From IMG/VR virus record IMGVR_UViG_3300009508_000011, positions 1 through 64,000 of that record: DNA of 64,000 nt; one strand, 5' to 3'. The notes beneath the pieces were generated by a model that was given only the letters and a program-made list of their open reading frames with translations, was not told where the DNA came from and searched no databases. The position numbers and the translations under genes were made by a program. The DNA comes from a virus. How positions within the stretch are numbered: position 1 is the stretch's first letter; each line of letters starts with the position of its first letter. Shown here in pieces: positions 24,182-33,249 of the stretch.

Positions 24182-25264
24182 TTAGAATTGTGGGGAATTA
24201 CCAAGTTGATAAGCCTTTAGAATCTCACCAACATCAGGGCCAGTACCTTTGTTCAATGACTTAAGTTCTTTAACGGCTAGTTGGGTTGGTTCTTCGATAC
24301 CACGATGGTAGATTGTAATTTGTTCCCACTCAGTATCAATGACCATCATAATCATTGTAAGAGTGTTCTCAAACATACGCTCACGGTCTTTAAAGCGTTT
24401 CATCTTGCCACCCAAATCTTTTTCGATTTGACGGCGAGTTTGGTCGCTTACGATAACCATTGCAGATGCATTGTTCACTGATGGCTCACCAGAGAATATT
24501 CCAGCGATACGATTCTTAGTCCGGCGATTGGCTAGCGTTGCAATCGTACCGTCCTTGTCCTGTATCATAGCCTTCTTATTCGCATCGATAAGGTCACTAC
24601 AGAGAACAATATCTCTCCAAAGCGAAAGTTCTTTTGCGTCCCATTGGATGTAACGCATTCGAGCTGAGGTGTCTTTCGCCTTACCGGCCATAAGCTTGAC
24701 AATAGCGTCTTGACCAGTGCTCTTAACACGTAGTCTAACAGACACATCAATATCGGCTTCGTGGCCATTTTCTTTAATCTGTACTTTAAGTAATTTACCT
24801 ACAGCAAGATTAGAAGCATCTGCTAATTTAGCATGTGCTCCAGAGTCAGTTCTTGAACTTGAGTCGTCTTCTTTACCACGACGTGAACGACGTGCTTCAG
24901 TTGAAACCGTCGGAAGCCCAACATCATATGACTCCATAGATAAAAACGAGCTGAAAGAACCAGCCGCAGATTTAACTGGAGAACGTTCAGTGCTAAGTTT
25001 ATCGAGTAGACGTGCTACGTCAACATTACCTACGTTAGTAGAGATACTAACTGCTTGTAAGTAATAGCCTGAAAAGATGCTTACTAATGAATGTAGAGCA
25101 TCGGTAATGTATGGTTGCTGGCGTAAGTTCTGGTCTAAGATAACTATCGGCTCAACACGAGTATCTTTAGTATACTCGATTAATGATTCAGAAGTGGCGC
25201 TACGCATTAGGTCGGTTACACGCCCTACCACTGAAAGGGTAGTGTCTACACTGTCCTTATACAT
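24182..25264 (-). CDS. Probable processed virion protein, 360 aa
   Basis: Residues 121-123 read STE in the context GLPTVSTEARRSRRGKE, an S-x-E prohead-protease-type site followed by a basic linker, as in the capsid and inner-head proteins of this window. The part before the site is mixed; the part after it contains a beta segment (GKLLKVQIKENGHEADIDVS) and a helical C-terminus. The gene is divergent from the plus-strand tail genes beginning at 25294, with only 29 bases between starts. This suggests a virion protein cut during head maturation. The site is seen directly, the processing is inferred. Confidence 0.55.
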   Translation of the reverse strand: MYKDSVDTTLSVVGRVTDLMRSATSESLIEYTKDTRVEPIVILDQNLRQQPYITDALHSLVSIFSGYYLQAVSISTNVGNVDVARLLDKLSTERSPVKSAAGSFSSFLSMESYDVGLPTVSTEARRSRRGKEDDSSSRTDSGAHAKLADASNLAVGKLLKVQIKENGHEADIDVSVRLRVKSTGQDAIVKLMAGKAKDTSARMRYIQWDAKELSLWRDIVLCSDLIDANKKAMIQDKDGTIATLANRRTKNRIAGIFSGEPSVNNASAMVIVSDQTRRQIEKDLGGKMKRFKDRERMFENTLTMIMMVIDTEWEQITIYHRGIEEPTQLAVKELKSLNKGTGPDVGEILKAYQLGNSPQF

Positions 25265-25293
25265 GTTTTCTTTCCCCTTAGGAGTTAAGTTAA

Positions 25294-26388
25294 ATGTCTG
25301 ACAACAACAACGACAACCTTGGCTATAAGAACCAATCTGCTGTTCGCGATGCCGTATCTAAAGTAGGGAGTTCCAGAGGGGAACTCTCTAAGGCGGCCAC
25401 TAATGCGTTTTATGGCTTCAATCACCGTAATATTGGTTCACAAGTAAAGCCAAATAGCGATAACCACGGGTTAACGTTTTTTACCCGCCCTAGACTAAAT
25501 TTGTCATATGATAATATAGCTGGGGTGCGTACTTTTGCTCCGCTGCTTACCGGCGACGCCTTTACAATGGCAAGAGCAGTGCGAAGTATTCTAGACCCAG
25601 TATCACATAAAGGGATTGAAAAGCCAGGAATAGGACCTTTACAGTGTCCCATGGTGGACCCCCTCAATCCGTTTATACCTATACTATCAAACTTATTAAC
25701 TAGTGTTTCTGGTTGGCCTGATTCGGTAATGGATACACATACTTCACCCAATGGTCTCGCTAATGAATCATGGAGTATGATTGATTCACTACCCATGGAC
25801 TACAGTACTAATGACATTACAGTTAATCTACGTAATATATCAGGTGACCCCATTAGTTTACTCATGCATATCTGGACACAGTACGCCGCTCGTGTATCTG
25901 AAGGTAGTATGATGCCATGGCCAGAAGCCATTGCTGAAAATGAAAAGGATTACGATACTAGAATTTATCGTCTAGTCTTAGATAGTCGCCGTAAGTACGT
26001 TACGAAGATAGCTGCTTGTGGATACGGTGCTCCATACGTAAACCCACTAGGTGCTGACTTCAATTACGATTCAACACAACCAATGGTGCAAGACAACTTA
26101 GAAAAGTCTATACCTTTCAAGTGTAGTGGTTTTATATATAACGACCCCATTTTAATTATAGAGTTTAATACTCTAGTGACCTCGTTTAATAAAGCTATGG
26201 GTAATTCACTTCGTGACCAATTAATGGTTAAATTAAAGGACGAAGAAAAAGATTACTTTAACTATCAATCATATCCTCGTATAAACGAGAATGGTACGAT
26301 GGAACTTGAATGGTGGGTAAATAAACAAGACTATCTAGATGCAGCCGAAGAGTTGAAACAATTTAACCCCAATCAATATATTAGATAG
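25294..26388 (+). CDS. Probable virion/tail structural protein, 364 aa
   Basis: The ATG follows TTAGGAG. The protein has an Asn-rich N-terminus (SDNNNDNLGYKNQ) and a largely folded body with a segment DPLNPFIPILSNLLTSVSGW. Towards the C-terminus comes YRLVLDSRRKYVTKIAACGY, a pattern found in several large phage tail or baseplate proteins. It is followed, after 11 bases, by the 968-aa baseplate candidate on the same strand, and the two form a two-gene unit ended by a bidirectional terminator. No catalytic motif was seen. Structural role inferred from its partner and composition. Confidence 0.6.
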   Translation: MSDNNNDNLGYKNQSAVRDAVSKVGSSRGELSKAATNAFYGFNHRNIGSQVKPNSDNHGLTFFTRPRLNLSYDNIAGVRTFAPLLTGDAFTMARAVRSILDPVSHKGIEKPGIGPLQCPMVDPLNPFIPILSNLLTSVSGWPDSVMDTHTSPNGLANESWSMIDSLPMDYSTNDITVNLRNISGDPISLLMHIWTQYAARVSEGSMMPWPEAIAENEKDYDTRIYRLVLDSRRKYVTKIAACGYGAPYVNPLGADFNYDSTQPMVQDNLEKSIPFKCSGFIYNDPILIIEFNTLVTSFNKAMGNSLRDQLMVKLKDEEKDYFNYQSYPRINENGTMELEWWVNKQDYLDAAEELKQFNPNQYIR

Positions 26389-26399
26389 AGGATTTAATA

Positions 26400-29306
26400 A
26401 TGGATAATATCCAATCTAGTGAATTACTTAATGACTTGGAAAAGTTTAGGAAGAATCCTAATGCCGTCCAGCGTTCAGTGTACTCACTTTTAGAAAAAGC
26501 CTCGGACGGTAGATTAAACATTATCGACCCAACTAACCCATTCTCCTTGTTATTAGAAAGTGCTGCAGTAATGAGCGCTGACGGTCTGAGTGAATGTGAA
26601 GCACTGACTCGTAGAGTATACCCTAAGTTGGTATCTAATGAAGACGAGTTATACGGACACATCTCAGATATGGAATATGTTGGTGTTTGGGGTTCTCCAA
26701 GTAGCAGTAACTTTCTATTCATGTTTAACGTGGATGAACTTAAGTCGTTATCTAAACAGATTACTGGTTCAACTAACCGTAAGTTGGTAATACCTAGAGA
26801 GACTCGTGTACAGGTAGCTAATGCTAATTTTAGTTTTTCCTACCCGATAGAGATAATCTTTGCTGCGTCTGGTGCTATCAGTGTTCTTTACGATACTTCT
26901 ATTCAATCGCCTTTCATGGCCTTGGAATCTAACGTCATCAATTTCAGAACTATGGTACATGATGGACACAATGTAATTATGTTTGAAGTTCCGGGTATGC
27001 AGTATACTATAGATTCGTCTATAGCATCTCTATCCAGCGCTAGTGGCTTCTCAACCACTATGTCTATACCAAACTACTTATATTACTGTAGAGTCTATCA
27101 CAGAGCCATTGGTGGTGACTGGGAAGAAATGGCCACTACTCACTCTGGTCAAGTTTATGATTCTGGTGTTCCAACGGCTACGTTAAAATACGTGGATTCG
27201 AAATTACGTGTTAAAGTTCCTGAGATATATTTTAATAAGGGACTGATGGGTGCGGATATACGAATTGATGTATACTCTACACGTGGTGATGTTCAATTGG
27301 CCTTGGCTGAATATCCACCTAATGCTGTAAAGGTTAGATGGACCGATTTAAACCACACTGATGAAGGCAGGTACACGGCTCCGTTATCCCAACTTACACA
27401 TAGTGTAATTGTTGGTACTGATGTTACCTCTGGCGGTAGTAATGGATTATCTTTCACTGAGCTACAGAACAGAACTGTTCGTAACTCTACTTATAAACCT
27501 GCTCCTGTAACTGAATACGATTTAAACAACGTATTGGAAGATAAAGGATACAATGTATTAAGTGTGATTGATAACGTGACTGACCGTACGTTCCTTGCGT
27601 CTAGAGCCATGCCTGCCCCAGTTGGTGGCCTAAGTTCTAGTCCTATAGGTACTACTGTAGAATCTATTCGCAGTTACCCTGAACTATTGTCTACGTTATC
27701 TACTGTACACTACAGTAATAAGGTTTGGAGTATTATGCCAAATACTCTATATAAGCGAGACGGTGAATCCATTACTTACGTGAGTGACATAGAGCGTCTA
27801 GAGCTAGAAGCCTCTTCAGGGGATGAACTGATATCGTTATTGGAACAAGAAGAATATTTCTTCAGTCCTTTCTTAACGGTTATGGATACTAACGATGATG
27901 TATTTGAATATAACAACTACTACATCGATGGTCCAGTCATCAATAATAAGTTCTTTGCCGCTGCCAATAGTAAAGTTGATTTTAAGGCCACCATAGGTGA
28001 TATATCTATTTACAGAGCACCTAACGGTTACGAGTTAGCAATCACTGTTAAGGGTGCGGTTGGTCATGAAGAATTACATCCTAGTAAAATAGGTCTTCAG
28101 TTAGCCTACCGTCCGGGCGGACAGATACAAAGAACCTACATTGACGGCGTTAACTACGGTAGAGATGCTGATGGTAACGTTATCTTTAGGTTCCCTATCG
28201 ATACTAAGTTTGAAGTACTTAAGGAACATCAGCTCCAGATAGAAAACTTCAATATGGTTGAGGGCGATACTTTAATGTATCCGGTAACTCCAGATACTGA
28301 GTTTGATTTCATACACTACATTAGTAATGTTGGACTCGATGTCGATAAGAGAGATGACCTACATGACATACTTGGTAAACCATTTGCTCCTGAAGATGCC
28401 ATTGTAATAACTCACGAAACAGCTAACATCAGATTGTTCGAGAGTCTAGATGGACTCATCAATCGTTCACGTGTAAGTATAAATGAACCAACATATGCAG
28501 TTTGGGATAGAGATGTTCCTAGCGTATATAAAGATGATGTTTATCAACGTGAAGCCGATACTGGACATTTAGTTTTAGTTGAGAATGATGGTGTATTTGA
28601 ACCTATACTACTACACTCTGAGGGTGACCCAGTGTTAGACAGTGAAGGTGTTCAATTGTACGACTTCCGTCAGGGTGACTATAAACTTGATGAGAAAGGG
28701 GAGCGTGTGGTTATTGGTAGTAACGGTGCGGTTTATTTCATAGAACAGATGTTGTTAGATGGTAGGTATCGCTTTGCTACTGAATCTGGTACTACTACTT
28801 ACCTAACTAACGTAGCTAATACGATAGTAAATTGGGTTAAGAACGACATTGAATCTATTGCTGATAAACTACTGGCAAGAACCGATTTGCTATTCTCACC
28901 TAAGAAGTCAAGTGGTACGTTAACTGCCTACTCTGTAGTTGGTGAACCTAAGAACATCAAAGCTGCTATCAGTGCACGTGTTGACCTGTATGTTAGTTAC
29001 AACGCATATTCCAATGCATCCATTAGGGGTAGTATAATAGATTCTGTAAAAGAAACTGTTATTGATGAACTTGGTAAATCTGAAATATCCACTGGTTCAA
29101 TTCACGATAAGTTAAGAAAGTTAGTTAGTGATGATGTTATCACTATTAAAGTACACTCATTCAACGGTGACTCTAACTTAGATGCGTTTGTTGTGGATAA
29201 TGATTCTGTAGGTTGTAGCCTAGCTAAATTACTAGAGCGTCAACCAGATGGGTCAATAGCACTAGTTGATGATTTGGAGATAAACTTCATACGTCACAAA
29301 AACTAA
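26400..29306 (+). CDS. Probable baseplate wedge protein, 968 aa
   Basis: The N-terminal 130 residues contain NPFSLLLESAAVMSADGLSE followed by LTRRVYPKLVSNEDELYGHI and a VGVWGSPSSSNFLFMFNVDE strand. This helix-rich opening leading into beta sandwiches is the layout of T4 gp6/J-type baseplate wedge proteins. The long middle is beta-rich, and the C-terminus contains helical segments (IISARVDLYVSY-like) seen in wedge proteins that encircle the hub. In a contractile phage it would form the inner ring of the baseplate. It is one of the largest genes here, in a plus-strand pair with the gene at 25294. The assignment rests on the N-terminal pattern and size. Confidence 0.5.
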   Translation: MDNIQSSELLNDLEKFRKNPNAVQRSVYSLLEKASDGRLNIIDPTNPFSLLLESAAVMSADGLSECEALTRRVYPKLVSNEDELYGHISDMEYVGVWGSPSSSNFLFMFNVDELKSLSKQITGSTNRKLVIPRETRVQVANANFSFSYPIEIIFAASGAISVLYDTSIQSPFMALESNVINFRTMVHDGHNVIMFEVPGMQYTIDSSIASLSSASGFSTTMSIPNYLYYCRVYHRAIGGDWEEMATTHSGQVYDSGVPTATLKYVDSKLRVKVPEIYFNKGLMGADIRIDVYSTRGDVQLALAEYPPNAVKVRWTDLNHTDEGRYTAPLSQLTHSVIVGTDVTSGGSNGLSFTELQNRTVRNSTYKPAPVTEYDLNNVLEDKGYNVLSVIDNVTDRTFLASRAMPAPVGGLSSSPIGTTVESIRSYPELLSTLSTVHYSNKVWSIMPNTLYKRDGESITYVSDIERLELEASSGDELISLLEQEEYFFSPFLTVMDTNDDVFEYNNYYIDGPVINNKFFAAANSKVDFKATIGDISIYRAPNGYELAITVKGAVGHEELHPSKIGLQLAYRPGGQIQRTYIDGVNYGRDADGNVIFRFPIDTKFEVLKEHQLQIENFNMVEGDTLMYPVTPDTEFDFIHYISNVGLDVDKRDDLHDILGKPFAPEDAIVITHETANIRLFESLDGLINRSRVSINEPTYAVWDRDVPSVYKDDVYQREADTGHLVLVENDGVFEPILLHSEGDPVLDSEGVQLYDFRQGDYKLDEKGERVVIGSNGAVYFIEQMLLDGRYRFATESGTTTYLTNVANTIVNWVKNDIESIADKLLARTDLLFSPKKSSGTLTAYSVVGEPKNIKAAISARVDLYVSYNAYSNASIRGSIIDSVKETVIDELGKSEISTGSIHDKLRKLVSDDVITIKVHSFNGDSNLDAFVVDNDSVGCSLAKLLERQPDGSIALVDDLEINFIRHKN

Positions 29307-29309
29307 AAG

Positions 29310-29355
29310 ACGGCATAAAGGAGTGGTCTACTGACCACTCCTGTCTTTATGCTGT
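29310..29355. terminator. Bidirectional terminator with CTTTATGC tails on both sides
   Basis: The 8-bp stem GAGTGGTC/GACCACTC (29321-29340) is flanked symmetrically: CTTTATGCTG follows it on the plus strand and CTTTATGCCGTC on the minus strand. It separates the convergent genes ending at 29306 and 29355. Confidence 0.85.
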
Positions 29356-30590
29356 TAGGTAGATTTCTTAGCATTGGCAAATGCGTCTTCAACAATTTTA
29401 TTGGTAAGTTTAATACCTTTAAAGAGAGAGCGTTTACCTTTGATTGAAACCATAGTCATAATCCTAATGAAGTTATTGGTAGTGCGGATAACCGTCAACT
29501 GTAAGTTAATAGCATCACGTACCATCTTAACGTCAGTAGAACTTAGTGCTAGTTTCTCTAAGTCATCACCACCAAGTTTATTGATTTTATCTTTAAGCTT
29601 TTCAAATGCCTTGGTGTAATCATCTACGCTATCAAACAGTTCTTCGTCAGACTTTTCAAAATTGAGACTAGCCTTCAATTCATCTAGGAAAGGACGAACC
29701 TTGTTTAGTTTACCAGCGTAGTGTTTAATGATTATTTCGTTACCTACTTCACTAGATTCTAGCTCACGAACCTTATCTTCAAGTTTGCGATAAGACTCTG
29801 CTACTTTACTGATGTCTGAAACATCACCACCACCTATTCCCAAATTACTAAACTGGCTAGTGAGGAACTTAGAGGCTGTAGCTGTGATACCTTTAGATGC
29901 TTTAGTTGGTACCGTAAGTAAATCTTGATGTGTTGCAAAGAATGCATCACCACCTTTCAATTTACCGTAGGCTTGTATGAATTTCTGAGTAGTTGATACC
30001 ATCTCTTCATACATGTCAATTATAAAGTCGTTGATGCCGTTGTACATGTTAACGTCTGGGTTGACTAATATCTTAACATCCCATTCATTCATCTTTGTAT
30101 TATCAACTACATCTTTAATAACTTTAACATTGGCAAAGGCAGCCTTTATAACATCGCCAGCATCTACCGTAACCTTTTCGATGGTCTTATCCAGAATTTC
30201 TTCATGTTTAGCAATGGCTCCATCTTTCTTAGAGTCTCCATCACCGAATAACCATTCAAAAGGCTTAATGAATAATTTCAAGACGCCGAATATCAAATTA
30301 AATATTAATTCGAATATCTTCCCGATTCCATTAGCAATACCTTCCCAGAATCCTTCGACTGCTACATTTACGTTAGTCTTAGTTGGGAACATAGTGAACA
30401 TGTTCGGGGTCACTGATTCTAAGGACGGAACCTGATTGATAATTGTCATACCGGTCTCACGGTCAACAGTGTTGCTAGATTCAATCGAAACGAAAGCACC
30501 TAGCAAATCATTCTGTCCATCAACAATCAGAGCGGCTTCTTGAGAAACTTGAGCATGTAGTGCGTCTAATTCTTCAAGAAACGTTTCCAT
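29355..30590 (-). CDS. Inner-head virion protein with cleavable propeptide, 411 aa
   Basis: An acidic N-terminal segment of about 79 residues ends in AVE (77-79) and is followed by a very hydrophobic amphipathic stretch (FWEGIANGIGKIFELIFNLI). This is the same order as in the inner-head proteins at 20012 and 21433, although the helix here is more hydrophobic and could insert into a membrane. The remainder is Lys-rich and helical. The ATG at 30590 overlaps the stop of the 134-aa gene by one base. Together with that gene and the metalloprotease upstream it forms an operon. A packaged or ejected protein is likely; the ejection idea is inference. Confidence 0.6.
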   Translation of the reverse strand: METFLEELDALHAQVSQEAALIVDGQNDLLGAFVSIESSNTVDRETGMTIINQVPSLESVTPNMFTMFPTKTNVNVAVEGFWEGIANGIGKIFELIFNLIFGVLKLFIKPFEWLFGDGDSKKDGAIAKHEEILDKTIEKVTVDAGDVIKAAFANVKVIKDVVDNTKMNEWDVKILVNPDVNMYNGINDFIIDMYEEMVSTTQKFIQAYGKLKGGDAFFATHQDLLTVPTKASKGITATASKFLTSQFSNLGIGGGDVSDISKVAESYRKLEDKVRELESSEVGNEIIIKHYAGKLNKVRPFLDELKASLNFEKSDEELFDSVDDYTKAFEKLKDKINKLGGDDLEKLALSSTDVKMVRDAINLQLTVIRTTNNFIRIMTMVSIKGKRSLFKGIKLTNKIVEDAFANAKKST

Positions 30591-30994
30591 TATTTAACCC
30601 CTAGTACCTGATAGATGAAGTTAAGGTCATCGGCACAGTCAGTGTATTCGGCTTTCATTGCAGCAACAGTACCAACCATTGGGAAGTGTACTAATTCATA
30701 ACGCTTCTTCCAAAGACGATATACTTCAGCTTGTACCGCATCTACATTAACAACTACGTGTTCATTAATCTTACCGATTAATTCATTAGCGTTAATAGCG
30801 TTAACGTTCATGTAGTGTATTTTAGGATTGTTCTCTAAGCGAGACGATGGTAATTCAAGTTTAGCTGCTACAATAGCCGCTACGAACTTGGTTTGTAGTG
30901 CTTCACGTTTTTCTAATGGAATATTACCATTGTCAAACGCCACGCGTAACACACGTACGCGACTAATCATTTCTTTTATTTGTTCAATAGACAT
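30590..30994 (-). CDS. Hypothetical protein between metalloprotease and inner-head genes, 134 aa
   Basis: The ATG at 30994 lies three bases after the stop of the metalloprotease gene, and its own stop overlaps the start of the inner-head gene. The protein is helical (IEQIKEMISRVRVLRVAFDN) with an Asn/Lys-containing middle and no membrane segment or metal site. The packing shows it is made together with both neighbours. It could be a partner, inhibitor or chaperone of either, but nothing in the sequence decides. Confidence 0.6.
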   Translation of the reverse strand: MSIEQIKEMISRVRVLRVAFDNGNIPLEKREALQTKFVAAIVAAKLELPSSRLENNPKIHYMNVNAINANELIGKINEHVVVNVDAVQAEVYRLWKKRYELVHFPMVGTVAAMKAEYTDCADDLNFIYQVLGVK

Positions 30995-30997
30995 GGC

Positions 30998-32266
30998 TTA
31001 ACTAGCTCCCAGATTACTGAATTTAGCAGCAGTTACAAAGAAGTCATTATTTAGTAACTTCTCGATTGTTTGCTGTGCTTCCTTTTGCTTTAATTGGTTT
31101 CGTGTAGACGGAGATAAAACTTTCCACACCAATTGTAAAGAACCATTACGTTGAGTCATGGACTCGGTGATTGCATCAATAGCTGCAAGGTCGTCGACCA
31201 ACGCTTGTTTAGTATCTTTGTCAAGCTTCTTATTTTTAAGTTGCTCAACTAAATCACGACGAATGCGGTCTACTCTATCCTTAGGAAGGTCATACGTAGA
31301 CTCATGTGGGTTATTTGAAACAACCAACATAGCTAGTAAGATAGTAGCCGGACCACCAAAATATATAGCGGCAAAAAAGCTCAATGCTTTTAACATTTCT
31401 AGACTATAGAAGACACCAGAATTGCGATATACAGGATTACGGTTATAACGTTGGATTTTATCCAATGCAGTAACCAATGCCATACCACCACCATGCCTAG
31501 TAGCAAATTGGTCAGAGATAAATTCAAAGCCGGTAGCGTCATACATGCTAGCACCAGTCTCAGAGACAGACTTCTGAATCTCAGCTTGAAGCATTACAGT
31601 AGCTACACCTTCTTTGTTCTCCATGTTAATCAATGCTTGCTTGTCTTCAAAGGAAACATTACGTAGCTTTTCATAAGCATCTATAATCTTAACCTTGTCA
31701 GTTTTTCGTTCAGGGTAGAACAAAGCACCTACAGCGGCATTAACGGCATGATTCATTGTGATTGTCTGACCGACCATTTCAAAGTAACCAAATAGGTGAC
31801 CTAGTTCATGTAAGATAATAGCAGCTATCTCAGCACTAGACATCTTTTCAGACCTGAATAAGTTCTCAGCAACCCAGATAGAGGTTTGTACTTTACGGAA
31901 GTCTCCGTGTACCTTACCTTCTTCTAAGTCAACCCAACCTTCAACAATATCTTTACCTTTAGAAATTACGGCTAGAGCGTCCTCGTCACCATAATTCACA
32001 TTTTTCATTTTACCTAACAAGGGATGATTCTTGTCAAGCTTTGGAACGCTAGCGAAAGCACTCCAGTCAATTTCTGTTAGGCTAAGGGTAACGTTGATGT
32101 GTGTTTTCTTTTCAATCAAGTCCGCGATACCTGATTTGATTAGAGTGACTTTATTAATATCCCCTTTACGGAAAGTATCAATCAGACCAGTCAAACTTAA
32201 AAACAACACGTCACTACGCTGAACCTTAATTGCCTCAATGCCTATACCGGCAGTACGCAGATTCAT
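30998..32266 (-). CDS. M48-like zinc metalloprotease, 422 aa
   Basis: HELGH (153-157) in the context IILHELGHLFGYFEM is a zinc-binding HExxH motif, and EFISDQFA (248-255) supplies the third ligand Glu in the ExxxD arrangement of M48 peptidases. A hydrophobic span at about 297-317 and a later His-containing segment (NPHESTYDLPKDRVDRIRRD) resemble the HtpX/Ste24-type tail. The N-terminus GIGIEAIK resembles a prohead-protease site, so the enzyme may itself be processed or packaged. It is cotranscribed with a small gene and an inner-head protein. That suggests a virion-borne protease acting on host or phage proteins. It is not the prohead protease, which belongs to a different fold. The substrate is unknown. 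Confidence 0.75.
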   Translation of the reverse strand: MNLRTAGIGIEAIKVQRSDVLFLSLTGLIDTFRKGDINKVTLIKSGIADLIEKKTHINVTLSLTEIDWSAFASVPKLDKNHPLLGKMKNVNYGDEDALAVISKGKDIVEGWVDLEEGKVHGDFRKVQTSIWVAENLFRSEKMSSAEIAAIILHELGHLFGYFEMVGQTITMNHAVNAAVGALFYPERKTDKVKIIDAYEKLRNVSFEDKQALINMENKEGVATVMLQAEIQKSVSETGASMYDATGFEFISDQFATRHGGGMALVTALDKIQRYNRNPVYRNSGVFYSLEMLKALSFFAAIYFGGPATILLAMLVVSNNPHESTYDLPKDRVDRIRRDLVEQLKNKKLDKDTKQALVDDLAAIDAITESMTQRNGSLQLVWKVLSPSTRNQLKQKEAQQTIEKLLNNDFFVTAAKFSNLGAS

Positions 32267-32517
32267 TTGGGATAACTCCTTGCAAGGTTAGTGTTTGTGC
32301 AATTGCATAACATAATGAGTTTTTCTTATTTAGTCGACACATAACCCAGTCCTTAGAGACTGGTAATACTTAGTGTAGTATACTTACTATCTTTTATTTA
32401 AGGCATAGTAATCCCTAATCCACTAGTTATATACTAACGTATAAACTATTGTCTTGGCGTTCACCTAAACGATAACTATTTTGAGTATTTTTTTAAAATC
32501 AACTAAATCTAGAAACC
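32267..32517 (-). promoter_or_regulatory. Long leader / promoter region of the metalloprotease operon
   Basis: The 287-base gap before the metalloprotease gene holds no convincing gene. Read on the minus strand it contains a TTAAATAAAAGATAG leader-like element at about 32388-32402 and a CCAGTC/GACTGG hairpin at 32345-32362. A possible 35-codon reading frame starts next to the hairpin and overlaps the protease start. A leader with its own regulation is plausible but unproven. Confidence 0.35.
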
Positions 32518-32545
32518 AAAAAAAAAAGAATCCCGGAAGATTCTT
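32518..32545 (-). terminator. Terminator after the 112-aa gene
   Basis: On the minus strand AAGAATC/GATTCTT pairs around a short CG-rich loop and is followed by a run of ten T residues. Confidence 0.75.
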
Positions 32546-32553
32546 AATTTTAG

Positions 32554-32892
32554 TTATGCGTCGTGCATATCGAATACGCCGTCTATGGTCAATTCATTGT
32601 ATTTACTTAAGAAAGATAAAAGCTCATCCACTTGTTCATCCGATGTAATAACGGTAACCTTTATATCATTGAATTTATTAACTGGGAATGTTGCATAATG
32701 TACAAATTCATTAATTTCGTGCATTAACGGTTTAAGGTCTTCGTCCATAGTCTTAATTGAAACCGTAACCTCCTTTCCATTTGGGCGTCCCATAACGGAT
32801 AGTCCCTTGGCAAAGGCACTTGGAGTTAAGACCTTTTTCTCGACCAATAATTCTTGCATTGTTAGTACGTGTTTCTTTACATTTTTCATCAT
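32554..32892 (-). CDS. Small protein, paralogue of 53052-53363, 112 aa
   Basis: The N-terminal half (LLVEKKVLTPSAFAKGLSVM then GRPNGKEVTVSIKTMDEDLK) aligns by eye with the 103-aa protein at 53052-53363 (KLVELGVITPCTIKKGIYVS then GPHSGKVTILLTGEDKDS). The shared pattern is ELxVxTP, KGxxVxG, GKxVT, then D-rich. It looks like a small beta-rich domain with an acidic C-terminus. Both genes are preceded by the same 46-bp promoter element and the same AAAGGAAAAGAT leader. The pattern of a strong promoter on a tiny single gene is that of an early phage gene that acts on the host. Function unknown. Confidence 0.7.
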   Translation of the reverse strand: MMKNVKKHVLTMQELLVEKKVLTPSAFAKGLSVMGRPNGKEVTVSIKTMDEDLKPLMHEINEFVHYATFPVNKFNDIKVTVITSDEQVDELLSFLSKYNELTIDGVFDMHDA

Positions 32893-32924
32893 CTTTTCCT
32901 TTTATTTAAGATTAATATATTAAG

Positions 32925-32970
32925 TCACTAATGTAATATGTATCTATCGTTTTCTGGGAACGACAAAAAA
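32925..32970 (-). promoter_or_regulatory. 46-bp strong early-promoter-like element, copy 1
   Basis: Nearly identical to 37223-37268 and 53417-53462. Read on the minus strand it has a T-run, GTCGTTCCCAGAAAACGATA, then the core ACATATTAC. This core is one base from the TATATTAC motif of phiKZ early promoters. It lies about 40 bases before the start of the gene at 32892. Confidence 0.65.
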
Positions 32971-33014
32971 TACTGAGCCACTTCTTGTTATAGACCAATC
33001 TAAAGAGTTAAATC

Positions 33015-33248
33015 ATGGGGTTAGAATCATCACCAATAGACCCAGAACAATTAAAGTTCGGGGACACAATTTATTCCCATAAAGGACATAGACCATTTGT
33101 GGTTATGGGGTTTTGTAAATACGCACTTGACTGTAGTATCACTATGGTTAAATTTGTTAATGTTAAAGCTACTGCTGATACGCCACCCGGTCAAGAGTGG
33201 GTGTTAGACCTATCAACAGTTCTAAAGATGTTTGTTAAGGATATTTAA
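33015..33248 (+). CDS. Small hypothetical protein upstream of the DNA polymerase gene, 77 aa
   Basis: The ATG follows AAAGAG, and the stop at 33246-33248 lies one base before the polymerase start, so the two are cotranscribed and probably coupled. The protein looks like a compact beta barrel: KFGDTIYSHKGHRPFVVMGF, then ITMVKFVNVK, and ends VLDLSTVLKMFVKDI. No metal site or membrane span was seen. A small accessory factor of the polymerase is possible from position only. Confidence 0.6.
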   Translation: MGLESSPIDPEQLKFGDTIYSHKGHRPFVVMGFCKYALDCSITMVKFVNVKATADTPPGQEWVLDLSTVLKMFVKDI

Positions 33249-33249
33249 A

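Noticed and set aside
25422-25796. 124-codon antisense frame opposite the 364-aa gene
   Set aside because: No ribosome binding site, no terminator, and it lies entirely within a well-supported gene.
30998-32266. Metalloprotease as the prohead protease
   Set aside because: The S/A-x-E-cutting prohead proteases of this group are serine proteases of the herpesvirus-type fold; HExxH indicates a zinc enzyme.
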